Origin: an uncultured Clostridia bacterium
Lineage (GTDB): Bacteria; Bacillota; Clostridia; TANB77; CAG-508
Direction of reading: 5' to 3'
DNA: 64,000 bases
Assembly: GCA_934141475.1 (NCBI GenBank)
Contig: CAKPCG010000001.1
Span: forward strand, 34,367 to 98,366
The notes under the pieces are model-generated. The model had not been told where the DNA came from, did no database searches, and saw nothing but the letters and a program-made list of their open reading frames with translations. Below are positions 52,201 through 59,873 of the stretch, piece by piece. A program made the translations under genes and the position numbers. Position 1 is the first letter of the stretch. Each line of letters starts with the position of its first letter.

Positions 52201-53413
52201 TATCAGAACTCTTAATTTTAGAAATTTGATAATCATATTCTATTAAAAGGTTACCAGAATCATCATTATCATGAAAATGAACATCCAAAGTATTTGCAAT
52301 ATAATCAGTTCCATACCATTTAGTATGATAAGAAACACCCAAATTTTGAGAAGTTGCTTTAGTAATTTGATAAGAAAGAATAATATCATATAAACGTCCA
52401 AGAGAGCTATCTTTCTTTTTTAAATCATCTAAAATATATTGATAATTATACTTTTGGTGTTTAAGCATACCCAAAGAATTTTGCGCAATATTTTGTAAAA
52501 ATTTTGCAAATGGTAGATTTTCTTGTAAATCCATTTGTAAAAGAGAAGTACTAATAAACATTCCACAAGTATGTTTTTGAGCGTAATTTGTCCTGTTTAA
52601 AACAGGAGTTCCAAGTAAAAAATTATCCATATTATTTATTCTTCCAAAATAAATAGAATAAATCCCAGTCAAAAAATTAAACATACTAAGATTATTTTTT
52701 GCACAAAAATCTTTTATTTTAGAAATAATTTTTTTATCCAAAATAAATTCTTTTCTATTAGCTCTAAAGTCATTACTATTTTTAGAGACTTTACTAGATG
52801 GAAAAGTTGCAACATCTAAAGAAGATGACAAAGTTTCGTTCCAATAAATCTTATCTTTTTCAAAACGAGAGCTTTTTAAATATTCTTTTTCTGAATTAAT
52901 ATAATCTAAATATGAATAAGTTTTAACTGGGATAGTTTTATTATTTAATAAACAAGAATAAATCTCAACAATTTCTGTGCCAATCATAGAAAAAGTTGCG
53001 GCATCAGAGATTATATGATGAACATTAACGATAAAACCACCAAAACCTGATGGCAATTTGAATAATTTGAAGTCAAAAACACGAGAATCAAAAAGATTAA
53101 ATTTGGTATTAACCATAACTTTAGCAACTTTCTCAATTTGATTTTCGCAAGAAAAATTAAGAATTTCAAAATCAATATTTTCATTTTTAACAAAATATTG
53201 TAATAAATCAGATCCACTTTTTTTAAATCTTAAACAAAAGCTATCATTATTTTCAACAAAAATATTAATAGCCTTGTTTAAAATATTTAAATTAACATTT
53301 TCTTCAATAATTAAACTGCCACAAATATTATTAATTGTGGTATTTTGAAAGTATTGTTCTGTTAACCAGATACTCTTTTGTGGGATAGTTAATTCATATA
53401 CTTTTTGCTCCAT
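49205..53413 (-). CDS. Single-module NRPS: C-A-T-thioester reductase, predicted valine
   Basis: 1402 residues. The condensation domain has the catalytic HHIISDA at residues 132-138. The adenylation domain (about 450-940) has YTSGSTGKPKGV, FDACTFEIWG, GYGPTENT, YKTGDLVKW and NGKIDKSKL. The carrier domain has its Ser in GLDSLDAMKL near 988. A C-terminal reductase of the thioester-reductase SDR type begins ILITGALGYLAMHLL near 1050, with YMITK as its catalytic Tyr-Lys. Reading specificity positions against GrsA gives D-A-F-W-L-G-G-T-F-K, one substitution from the textbook valine code. A lone C-A-T-R module predicts N-acyl-valine released as aldehyde or alcohol. The acyl donor is unknown; no PPTase or transporter adjoins. 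Confidence 0.92.
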   Translation of the reverse strand: MEQKVYELTIPQKSIWLTEQYFQNTTINNICGSLIIEENVNLNILNKAINIFVENNDSFCLRFKKSGSDLLQYFVKNENIDFEILNFSCENQIEKVAKVMVNTKFNLFDSRVFDFKLFKLPSGFGGFIVNVHHIISDAATFSMIGTEIVEIYSCLLNNKTIPVKTYSYLDYINSEKEYLKSSRFEKDKIYWNETLSSSLDVATFPSSKVSKNSNDFRANRKEFILDKKIISKIKDFCAKNNLSMFNFLTGIYSIYFGRINNMDNFLLGTPVLNRTNYAQKHTCGMFISTSLLQMDLQENLPFAKFLQNIAQNSLGMLKHQKYNYQYILDDLKKKDSSLGRLYDIILSYQITKATSQNLGVSYHTKWYGTDYIANTLDVHFHDNDDSGNLLIEYDYQISKIKSSDILNLHKRILYLINQVLNDENILIDNLEIVTPDEKDIILNNFNNNFMDFYPKKDIITVFKEAVTKNPNKIALVFQDEHISYKDLDEMSDYLAYYMNTIGVKNGENVAIFLDKSVCMVVSILAILKIHSAYLPIDISYPNERIEYILKDANVSTIITNSNLNTKNYENINYICIDKLDLYEKCKFDYLPSNVCDTAYVMYTSGSTGKPKGVIIEQKSILRLIKNPNYINFGDDEHILQTGSIVFDACTFEIWGTLLNNFSLYILPKEDLLDATFLSTYLVDNEITILWLTAALFNQLCDINASMFKSVKYLLTGGDVLSVKHINKVMKFNPNLKVINGYGPTENTTFTCCFNIDKHYTSRIPIGFPISGTTCYVVSKSGMLQPIGVPGELWTGGLGVAKGYLNNPELTSKKFVPNPYNSSDIVYKTGDLVKWLPDGSIDFIGRNDNQVKIRGFRVELNEITNTILNYSKVKNCTTVIQNINGTKFICSYIIAKESFYIEELKVFLAKTLPNYMIPSYFVFMDSLPITVNGKIDKSKLPLPEVRTNNQSSLKASSPIEKEIFSAVKSLSSNKNPSIDDNFFYDIGLDSLDAMKLCAKLYKYNINIQDISSFPTIKLLAKKIETNYNVSIFDNNLPNINIYNKVTNFDLSNILITGALGYLAMHLLKELLLNPSVKNVFCMVRNKSNANYKKRFEKMLYFYFGNTLDELVSQKVKVVCGDFTDEKFDMADSDFTYLTKNVTTAIHCGATVKHYGNFEKFNRTNVVGTKNIINFCNISGAKMAHISTISVGGYCPKNLDLCLTENDFNIKQIFNNHVYMITKYLAEYEVLKALNSKNIEGKIFRLGNIMPRFSDNVFQHNFKDNAIFTKLQAIMQLKCLPESYSNLMLDFSPVDLCAKSIIKLLELKDNQTVYHIYNNNVISLKNFLNLSKINCKIIPDSAMIDIIQNSSNPLSIHILDDLGKNKRPLTKTDNKLTIDILNSSGFYWNKTDENYVNRFMTLFN

Positions 53414-53455
53414 TATATTTAATCACCTATTACTTTCTTTAAAAAATATACTCTA

Positions 53456-53484
53456 ATTATATAATAAATTATGTAAAAATGCAA
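53456..53484 (-). promoter_or_regulatory. Promoter of the NRPS-kinase operon
   Basis: On the minus strand TTGCAT (53484-53479), a 17-base spacer and TATAAT (53461-53456) lie 43 bases before the NRPS start. Confidence 0.75.
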
Positions 53485-53549
53485 TAAATTGGAAAAAACT
53501 TTAGATGTTATAAAAATATAAATATTGGAAATAATAGGTTTGAGGGATA

Positions 53550-53610
53550 GTTTAAAAAATAATTATAAAATAAAATATTTTTAACCAAATTTTGTGCCTT
53601 AAAAGAAAGG
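53550..53610 (+). repeat. Three-copy leader element, copy A (before htrA)
   Basis: This copy carries AAATTTTGTGCCTT, then AAAAGAAAGG, preceded by a palindromic AAAATAAAATATTTT. It matches copies B and C in the same order over about 60 bases. It ends at the ribosome site 13 bases before the htrA ATG. It is probably a shared promoter/operator and leader. Confidence 0.75.
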
Positions 53611-53622
53611 GATGTTGGCAAA

Positions 53623-54747
53623 ATGAAAAAAGAAAAGAAAAATAAAAGAAAGAAAATAACAATAACATTTCTAATAATATTATTAATTGCAATAACAATA
53701 TCTAACATATATGTAATGTACAAAAATATAGAAATATCTACAGATTATGAAACCAAAAGAACATCATTATCCACAAATTATGAAAAAAATGTGGATAAAA
53801 CAACCCAAAACACCATTTCCGTAGCGGATATGTTAGAAAATGTTAATGAAAGTATAGTTGGAATTTCTAAATTAAGTAACCTAGGAGGATCTATTTTAAA
53901 AAATATACCAAGTGACGAAGTAGGTCTTGGAACAGGAATAATCGTATCAGAAAATGGTTATATATTAAGTAATAGTCATGTAACAGGTGAAAAATATAGT
54001 GACTGCTATATAACAATAGACGAAAATCTATATAAAGGAAATGTTGTATGGAGCGATACAAACTTAGATTTATCAATAACAAAAATACCAGCAAATGGTT
54101 TAAATCCAATACAAATTGGAGACTCAAAAAATTTAAGAATAGGAAACAAAGTTTATGCAATAGGAAATCCAATAGGATATGAATTTAGAAAAACAGTAAC
54201 ATCAGGAATAATTAGTGCATTAAATAGAACAATAAAAATAGATGATAACACAGAAACAAGTTACATTTCGGACTTGATACAAACAGATGCCACAATAAAT
54301 CCAGGAAATAGTGGAGGTCCATTAGTAAATGAAAAAGGTGAAGCAATAGGAATAAATACAGTAAAAATAACAACAGCGGAAGGAATAGGATTTGCAGTTC
54401 CAATAAATGTTATAAAACCAATAATAGAAAGTTTCAAAATAAATGGTACATTTAATGAAGCAACCCTTGGAATATATGCCTATGATAGCGATGTTGCGGG
54501 ATATTTAAATTTAAAAAATAAAATAAACAAAGGAGTATATGTATCAAAAATTATAATAAATGGCCCATCATATTTATCAGAACTAAAAGAAGGAGATTTA
54601 ATTACAAAAATAGACGAAAAACAATTAGTAACAATAAATGATTTAAGAGAATATATATATTCAAAATCACCAGGAAATATAGTAACCTTAAATATATTAA
54701 GAGGAGAAAATCAAAAAAATATAACAATTACATTAGGGAAAAAATAA
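53623..54747 (+). CDS. htrA: HtrA/DegP-type membrane-anchored serine protease
   Basis: 374 residues. One N-terminal membrane helix (ITFLIILLIAITISNIYVMY) anchors a trypsin-fold protease facing outside. The catalytic triad is H119 (NSHV), D149 (NLDLS) and S230 (PGNSGGPL). A C-terminal PDZ domain covers about 285-372 (GVYVSKIIINGPSYLSELKE). HtrA proteases degrade misfolded exported proteins and are usually stress-induced. The repeated leader element and ribosome site AAAGGGATG lie directly upstream. Confidence 0.92.
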   Translation: MKKEKKNKRKKITITFLIILLIAITISNIYVMYKNIEISTDYETKRTSLSTNYEKNVDKTTQNTISVADMLENVNESIVGISKLSNLGGSILKNIPSDEVGLGTGIIVSENGYILSNSHVTGEKYSDCYITIDENLYKGNVVWSDTNLDLSITKIPANGLNPIQIGDSKNLRIGNKVYAIGNPIGYEFRKTVTSGIISALNRTIKIDDNTETSYISDLIQTDATINPGNSGGPLVNEKGEAIGINTVKITTAEGIGFAVPINVIKPIIESFKINGTFNEATLGIYAYDSDVAGYLNLKNKINKGVYVSKIIINGPSYLSELKEGDLITKIDEKQLVTINDLREYIYSKSPGNIVTLNILRGENQKNITITLGKK

Positions 54748-54749
54748 AA

Positions 54750-54783
54750 AGTAGCACATTCAAAAAGCAGAATGTGCTACTTA
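54750..54783. terminator. Hairpin between htrA and malQ
   Basis: AGTAGCACATTC pairs with GAATGTGCTACT around an 8-base loop. T runs are short, so its strength is uncertain. Confidence 0.65.
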
Positions 54784-54801
54784 AAACGAACTGCAACATA
54801 T

Positions 54802-56127
54802 TTAATTACTGAAATCACTAATTCTATTCCTAAAATCCTCAAAATCAACTAGTTTCCAAGACCAATTATTATCACTTTCTGTGCCAGGAACATTAATTCT
54901 AGAACTTTCGTCCAATCCTAAAATATCTTGAACCATAATAATAGGCATTTTAGCTTTACACTTAGATAAATATTGCATAAAACCAATATTAATATTTATG
55001 TCATAACATTCATTTTTTCTTAAAAATTCTTTTAACTTCCATTGATAATCAGAATTAAGAGTTTTGTACCAACCATAAATAGTATTACAATCATGATTTC
55101 CAGGAAAAGCTAAAACATTTTCATCCGCATTATCTTTATCACATAAATTATCCAAATCAATAGAAAATTGTAATATTTTTTGCCTCGTAAAACCATAGTG
55201 CTTTCTTAAATCAATGGTTTCTTTTCTAATTTCACCTAAATCTTCTACAATAAAATTGTCTACATTAATATTAGGCATTTTAAACAATTCGTCAAAGAAA
55301 CCATAACTTACTCCATCAGCATAAAATCCATCCTTTCCTGTTTTTCCTATTGGAATTTTAAAAAATGAATCATATCCCCTAAAATAGTCAATTCTAACTT
55401 TATCAAACAATTTTAAATGATATTGAAACCTTTTTATTAAATAAGAATAATTATCCTTTTTAATATTTGAAATATTATATACTGGACTGTTCCATTTTTG
55501 ACCATTTTCATTAAAATAATCTGGTGGAGTACCTGCCTCATAAGAAAAGCTACCATTTTCCATCTCAAAACATTCAGGATGATATTTAGTTTCCACAGAG
55601 TCAAAAACAGGATATACAGGCATATCGCCAATTATTTGAACATTTTTAGAATTAGCATAATTTTTCAATTCCATCCATTGTTTAAATAATATATATTGTA
55701 AAAACAAATAATAATCTACACTATTTTTTGTTTTTTTACTCATAAATTCTGCATATTCATTAATTTCTTTTAAAACAATAAATTCATAATATTCATTATT
55801 GTGTCTAAAATTCTTAAATGCTTCTTTATAATATTTTTCCTTAAAATTATCATAAATTGCCCTATCAGAACTTTTTCTGGTCTCAGCATTTTTTATTAAT
55901 TTATATTCTATTAATTTATCTAAAGAAATATAATCTTCTTCTAAGGCATAATAACTAATAGGTGAATAGGGATGTTTATCACACTCATTAATCGGTAATA
56001 TTTCCCAATATTTTATACCATTTTGACTTAATATATCTACAAATTCATATGCTTCATATCCAAAATCTCCGATACCATATTTACTTGGAAGCGAATAAAT
56101 TGGAAGTAAAATTCCTTTTTCTTTCAT
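54802..56127 (-). CDS. malQ: 4-alpha-glucanotransferase (amylomaltase)
   Basis: 441 residues from ATG 56127 (GGGA site). The frame extends to 56220, but the family N-terminus GILLPIYSLPSKYGIGDFG begins here. This GH77 enzyme moves maltosyl units between alpha-1,4-glucans. Catalytic residues are visible: the nucleophile Asp in RIDYFRGYDSF, the acid-base Glu in VEDLGEIRK, and the third Asp in GNHDCNT (usually GTHDNDT). Length is somewhat shorter than the usual 480-500. No other glycogen genes are adjacent, although a starch-binding-like protein lies at 32.7 kb. Confidence 0.92.
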   Translation of the reverse strand: MKEKGILLPIYSLPSKYGIGDFGYEAYEFVDILSQNGIKYWEILPINECDKHPYSPISYYALEEDYISLDKLIEYKLIKNAETRKSSDRAIYDNFKEKYYKEAFKNFRHNNEYYEFIVLKEINEYAEFMSKKTKNSVDYYLFLQYILFKQWMELKNYANSKNVQIIGDMPVYPVFDSVETKYHPECFEMENGSFSYEAGTPPDYFNENGQKWNSPVYNISNIKKDNYSYLIKRFQYHLKLFDKVRIDYFRGYDSFFKIPIGKTGKDGFYADGVSYGFFDELFKMPNINVDNFIVEDLGEIRKETIDLRKHYGFTRQKILQFSIDLDNLCDKDNADENVLAFPGNHDCNTIYGWYKTLNSDYQWKLKEFLRKNECYDININIGFMQYLSKCKAKMPIIMVQDILGLDESSRINVPGTESDNNWSWKLVDFEDFRNRISDFSN

Positions 56128-56200
56128 ATTCTTATGTTCCCTTCTATAAATTATTCTTGTGTAAATGTTTTTTATAGTATAGCAAAAGAAATTAAATATT

Positions 56201-56413
56201 TCAAGTTTTAATATTTGCATTGAAAATTAAAAAACAATATAGCAGTATATAATTACATAGAAATCCCATTTGTCCGTTAGAATTAGAGTCCATCATTTGA
56301 GGTGGGTTTGAAGAATTGTTGCTATTAGTCTTGTTGTAAATTAAAAATCCAGAAGTAGCTAAAATTCCTCCAATTAAAATACCAATTATTAAAACTAAAA
56401 TTTTTTCTTTCAT
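56201..56413 (-). CDS. Small exported or membrane protein, possibly truncated
   Basis: 70 residues with a strong AAGGGAGGAA site. One membrane helix or signal (ILVLIIGILIGGILATSGFL) is followed by an Asn/Ser/Met-rich stretch. The final 20 residues (FLCNYILLYCFLIFNANIKT) become hydrophobic and overlap the upstream extension of the malQ frame. That change suggests the original C-terminus has been lost or shifted. Function unknown. Confidence 0.55.
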   Translation of the reverse strand: MKEKILVLIIGILIGGILATSGFLIYNKTNSNNSSNPPQMMDSNSNGQMGFLCNYILLYCFLIFNANIKT

Positions 56414-56545
56414 AATATATTCCTCCCTTTTTATAATTTAATTATCATTCTTGATTTAATAAAATAATAAACCAGTTTTATTTAAAAAATATTGAAAATA
56501 AAAAAATTTAAAATAAAAAAATAACAGACTAAAAAATCTGCTATT

Positions 56546-56824
56546 TTAATATCTATGCAAAATTGCAATCATATAATTATTTGATTCTACTTTTCTAATT
56601 TGTCCATTATATTCAAATTCAGCATTTGTAAAATATACACTATAATTTCTTTCTTCAAAATAATCTCTACTAACTTTTAAAAGTTCATCAATTTCACTTT
56701 CAGTTAAACCTTCTTTTACTTTTAATTCATAATATGAATAATTTATATAATTTTTATCTTTACTTTCAGCTTCTTTTCTATTTATAAAATCAGCTATAAA
56801 TTTTCTTAATTCTTTTTTATCCAA
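56546..56824 (-). CDS. Small hypothetical protein
   Basis: 92 residues, charged and probably alpha/beta, with the segment LTESEIDELLKVSRDYFEER and an aromatic C-terminus. No membrane helix or motif is recognised. It lies just upstream of the tRNA-Arg gene on the same strand, with a GGAAG-type site. Function unknown. Confidence 0.6.
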   Translation of the reverse strand: MDKKELRKFIADFINRKEAESKDKNYINYSYYELKVKEGLTESEIDELLKVSRDYFEERNYSVYFTNAEFEYNGQIRKVESNNYMIAILHRY

Positions 56825-56886
56825 AATAATTCACTTCCGTTCCAAAACTCACCAAAAATAAAAACTCTCAAGTTTTATGAGAGTAA

Positions 56887-56963
56887 TGGTGCACCAGGAG
56901 GAATTCGAATCCCCGACCTCTCGGTTCGTAGCCGAGTGCTCTATCCAGCTAAGCTACTGGTGC
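56887..56963 (-). tRNA. tRNA-Arg, anticodon ACG
   Basis: A minus-strand cloverleaf. The acceptor is GCACCAG, the D arm AGCTTAGCTGGATAGAGC, and the anticodon loop CTACGAA contains ACG. The T loop is GGATTCGAATTCC and CCA is encoded. Confidence 0.95.
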
Positions 56964-57070
56964 GTATAAAATGTTAAAATTAAATCAACATTTTCCAAAA
57001 GGTATTATACTTGTATTTTTAAAATTTTGCAATACTTATTTAATAATTTTTATAAATAAAAAGAAAACTA

Positions 57071-57101
57071 TTGACTTGAAGTTAACTCTAGGTGTTATAT
57101 A
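57071..57101 (+). promoter_or_regulatory. MerR-type regulated promoter
   Basis: TTGACT (57071-57076) and TATATA (57096-57101) are separated by 19 bases, longer than normal. The spacer holds the near-palindrome ACTTGAAGTTAACTCTAGGT. Long-spacer promoters with such an operator are typical of MerR-family control, and a MerR fragment is encoded just downstream. Confidence 0.65.
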
Positions 57102-57107
57102 TAATAA

Positions 57108-57360
57108 CAAAAGTACAAAAGGAGGAGGTCAAATTTTAATCTGTGTTGATGGAGATGGATGGTACCAAGAAGAGGGTAAAGAAGCAAGAAAATTAAAACC
57201 AGGAGATATAGTAGTTATTCCAGCAAATGTAAAACACTGGCATGGAGCAACAGCATCATCATGGTTTAGTCATATTGCAGTAGAAGTACCAGGAGAAAAT
57301 ACTTCAAATGAGTGGTGTGAAAAAGTTACAGACGAAGAATATAATAAATTGCCTGAATAA
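57108..57360 (+). pseudogene. Cupin-domain protein, 5' part missing
   Basis: The open frame contains GGGQILICVDGDGWYQEEGK, then LKPGDIVVIPANVKHWHGA and a complete C-terminus (VTDEEYNKLPE). These are the later half of cupins found beside carboxymuconolactone-decarboxylase-like genes. The first metal-binding half (the usual H-x-H of the N-terminal strand) is absent. Upstream in frame is only non-coding-like sequence and the MerR-type promoter, so promoter and gene end seem joined by a deletion. No good start codon exists in the cupin part. Confidence 0.7.
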
Positions 57361-57375
57361 AACTTGAAGGAATAA

Positions 57376-57439
57376 GTTTGAAAAATAAATATTGGAAAAT
57401 ACAATATTTTTAATCAAATTTTGTGCCTTGAAAGAAAGG
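57376..57439 (+). repeat. Three-copy leader element, copy B (before a MerR fragment)
   Basis: It shares AAAATACAATATTTTTAATC and AAATTTTGTGCCTTGAAAGA with copy C, and nearly the same with copy A. The end at AAAGG acts as the ribosome site for ATG 57452. Confidence 0.8.
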
Positions 57440-57451
57440 ATGTTGCTAAAA

Positions 57452-57649
57452 ATGACAATTGCAGAAGTAGAAATAGAAATTTTAATAGAATATATGAATC
57501 TATTAGAAAAAGGAAGCTCAACAGTAGAAGCAAGAAAAAAATTATTAGAAGAACAAAAAGAAAAATTACTAGAAAAACAGAAGAAAATAACAGAAACTTT
57601 AGGAAGACTAGACTATAAAATTCAATTATATAATGAAATAGTTGGATGA
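57452..57649 (+). pseudogene. MerR-family regulator, C-terminal coiled-coil fragment
   Basis: 65 residues: IEILIEYMNLLEKGSSTVEA, then a coiled coil (RKKLLEEQKEKLLEKQKK) and LGRLDYKIQLYNEIV. This is the dimerisation helix and tail that end MerR-family activators. The N-terminal DNA-binding winged helix (about 60-70 residues) is absent. The fragment has a proper ribosome site from leader copy B, so it could be translated, but it cannot bind DNA as MerR does. It overlaps the next fragment by 4 bases. Confidence 0.75.
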
Positions 57650-57837
57650 AGAACAAAACAATAAAACCATTTGCAACAAATGCTGGATGGCTAGGAAGAA
57701 CATTTCAAGAAATAAAATCATTATGTCCAAATTCAAATGTAGAAAAAGGAATGGATATAGTATTTACATCAGATTATGAAGAAAATCAATTAATGACATC
57801 TCCAGATGAAATAGATAAATGGATGGAAAATTTATAA
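57646..57837 (+). pseudogene. Flavodoxin-family protein, C-terminal fragment
   Basis: 63 residues. AGWLGRTFQEIKSLCPNSNV followed by IDKWMENL matches the C-terminal end of clostridial flavodoxin-like proteins, where a G-x-x-G loop and the CPNA-type motif precede the last helix. The FMN-binding N-terminal loop is missing. Together with the cupin and MerR fragments this looks like a decayed MerR-flavodoxin-cupin redox cassette. Confidence 0.7.
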
Positions 57838-57895
57838 TAAAAACAAGAATAGGAAAAAAGCCTAACGTAAGCACTTTTTTCCTCTTTTTTGCGGT

Positions 57896-58432
57896 TTAAG
57901 CCAATGCCCAATTCTCAATATCTACATATCTTGAATCCAAAATTCTTCTTTTTCCATTAGGTTTTTCAATAACCAAATGATATTTCGTTGCTGAAATCAG
58001 TTTTATACTGCAATTTATATAACTTTTATCGTAAGAAAACGTTTGAGTTTTAAATCTTCCGGCTTGAGAATTAAGTATATATTTTTGGGAGTTGAAGCAT
58101 TGATAACATGGTAACTTAAGTTTGATGGGTGCCAAGAAGATAGGCTTAATCTGAGTGATTAATTTTCCTTCCCATTGGCTAAGGTCAGTTTTTGGCCCAT
58201 CAGAAAGAATACTTTCAGGTCTCCATCCAGGATGAAATGGAATTTCAGATGGTTTAGAATATACATCAAGAGAATTATCTTCTCGATGCATAATTAAATT
58301 TCCTTGAGTTGAAATTTCATCAAATACCATTAAAGAATTTGTAAATGACCAATCAAAAGGTGAAGTCTTTGTTCTTCTATACGGAATTATCCGTATGTAT
58401 TTCTCTCCTTTTTTGAATTCGCTTGGTTTCAT
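57896..58432 (-). CDS. Hypothetical protein
   Basis: 178 residues from ATG 58432 (AAGGCGG site). The N-terminus FKKGEKYIRIIPYRRTKTS and FDWSFTNSLMVFDEI look like beta-strand-rich, small-domain sequence. A CYQCFNSQ pair occurs in the middle. I do not recognise the family. Base composition is less AT-rich than neighbouring genes, hinting at separate origin. No membrane segment. Confidence 0.6.
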   Translation of the reverse strand: MKPSEFKKGEKYIRIIPYRRTKTSPFDWSFTNSLMVFDEISTQGNLIMHREDNSLDVYSKPSEIPFHPGWRPESILSDGPKTDLSQWEGKLITQIKPIFLAPIKLKLPCYQCFNSQKYILNSQAGRFKTQTFSYDKSYINCSIKLISATKYHLVIEKPNGKRRILDSRYVDIENWALA

Positions 58433-58585
58433 ATTATTCACCGCCTTTATATATTTTAGCATCAGCTAATAAAATAATTATAACATGATTTATGTAAATT
58501 TACAATTGAAATAATAAATGAAAAATATTGACCTATATAGATAATTATAATATATTATAAAAAAGAAATAAAAAACAAGGAGAAA

Positions 58586-58645
58586 AGTTAAAAAATAATT
58601 GTAAAATACAATATTTTAATCAAATTTTGTGCCTTGAAAGAAAGG
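58586..58645 (+). repeat. Three-copy leader element, copy C (before the aminopeptidase)
   Basis: GTTAAAAAATAATTGTAAAA, then ACAATATTTTAATCAAATTT and TGTGCCTTGAAAGAAAGG. It is the closest match to copy B. Upstream, TTGACC and TATATT boxes (about 58,530-58,555) and an AAGGAG site without a start codon precede it, as if the element was inserted between a promoter and the gene. Confidence 0.8.
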
Positions 58646-58658
58646 AATACAAGTAAAA

Positions 58659-59777
58659 ATGAAAGATATAAGATATGAAAAATTGGCCAATAATTTATTA
58701 ACATATTCAGTAAATATTAAAAAGGATGACAATATTTTAATAGAAATATTAGGAGATGAAGCGATTCCACTTGCAAAAGAACTAATAAAAAAAGCAGAAA
58801 AGCTAGGTGCTAAGCCACAATTTAATATTATAAACTATGAAATTTTAAGAGTAATGCTAGAAAATGCTACAGAAGAACAAATAAAAATGTATGGAAAAAT
58901 AGACAGTGATAGAATGAAAAAAATGGATGCATATATAGGAATAAGAGCCACATCAAATACTTCTGAACTAAACAGTATACCAAAAGAAAAAATGGATCTA
59001 TATAATAAATATTATACTTTACCAGTTCATTTTGAAGAAAGAGTAAAAAACACAAAATGGTGTATATTAAGATATCCAAACAATTCAATGGCACAAATGT
59101 CAAAAATGAACAAAGACGAATTTGAAGATTTTTTCTTTAATGTATGTAATTTAGATTATAATAAAATGTCAAAATCAATGGATTCGTTAAAATATTTAAT
59201 GGACAAAACAGATAAAGTTCATATTTTAGGAAATGGTACAGACTTAACATTTAGTATAAAAGGAATAACAGCTGAAAAATATACTGGCACATTTAATATA
59301 CCAGATGGAGAAGTAGCTTCTGCTCCAGTTAAAGAAAGTGTAAATGGAGTTATATCATACAATACAGAAACAACCTACAATGGAATAACATTTAATAATA
59401 TAAAATTTGAATTCAAAAACGGAAAAATTATAAAAGCAACATCAAATAAAACAAAAGAATTAAATGAAATTTTAGATACAGATGAGGGAGCAAGATACAT
59501 CGGAGAATTTGCCGTTGGCTTAAATCCGTATGTAGAAAGACCAATTGGAGATACATTGTTTGACGAAAAAATCAAAGGGAGTTTTCACTTTACACCAGGA
59601 AACAGTTTAGAAGAAAGCGATAATGGAAATAGGTCAAGCATACATTGGGATATTGTAAATATTCAAACTCCAGAATATGGTGGCGGAGAAATATATTTTG
59701 ATAATGTTTTAATAAGAAAAGATGGAAGATTCGTATTGCCAGAACTAGAATGTCTAAATCCTGAAAATCTAATTTAA
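58659..59777 (+). CDS. M29-family aminopeptidase (thermophilic metalloprotease)
   Basis: 372 residues matching the AmpS/AmpT (M29) family. It has the N-terminal leucine/lysine-rich part, then SMAQMSKMNKDEFEDFFFN, HILGNGTDLTF, and the metal-site region with GEFAVGLNPYVERPIGDTLF and GSFHFTPGNSLEESDNGNRS. It ends GGGEIYFDNVLIRKDG. The Glu and His residues in these segments bind the two metal ions. It removes N-terminal residues from peptides in the cytoplasm. Expression is probably driven through leader copy C. Confidence 0.92.
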   Translation: MKDIRYEKLANNLLTYSVNIKKDDNILIEILGDEAIPLAKELIKKAEKLGAKPQFNIINYEILRVMLENATEEQIKMYGKIDSDRMKKMDAYIGIRATSNTSELNSIPKEKMDLYNKYYTLPVHFEERVKNTKWCILRYPNNSMAQMSKMNKDEFEDFFFNVCNLDYNKMSKSMDSLKYLMDKTDKVHILGNGTDLTFSIKGITAEKYTGTFNIPDGEVASAPVKESVNGVISYNTETTYNGITFNNIKFEFKNGKIIKATSNKTKELNEILDTDEGARYIGEFAVGLNPYVERPIGDTLFDEKIKGSFHFTPGNSLEESDNGNRSSIHWDIVNIQTPEYGGGEIYFDNVLIRKDGRFVLPELECLNPENLI

Positions 59778-59873
59778 AAAATAATGTCTAATTTTTAAAC
59801 TAACAAAATAAAACATTTTTATTGAAAAAATATATATTAATTTGATAAAATAAAAATGAAAGGGGGAAAATAT

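Noticed and set aside
57421..57618. Alternative 65-residue frame starting TTG inside leader copy B
   Set aside because: It is an Arg/Asn-rich shadow of the MerR fragment, and the equivalent frame is not open in leader copy A.
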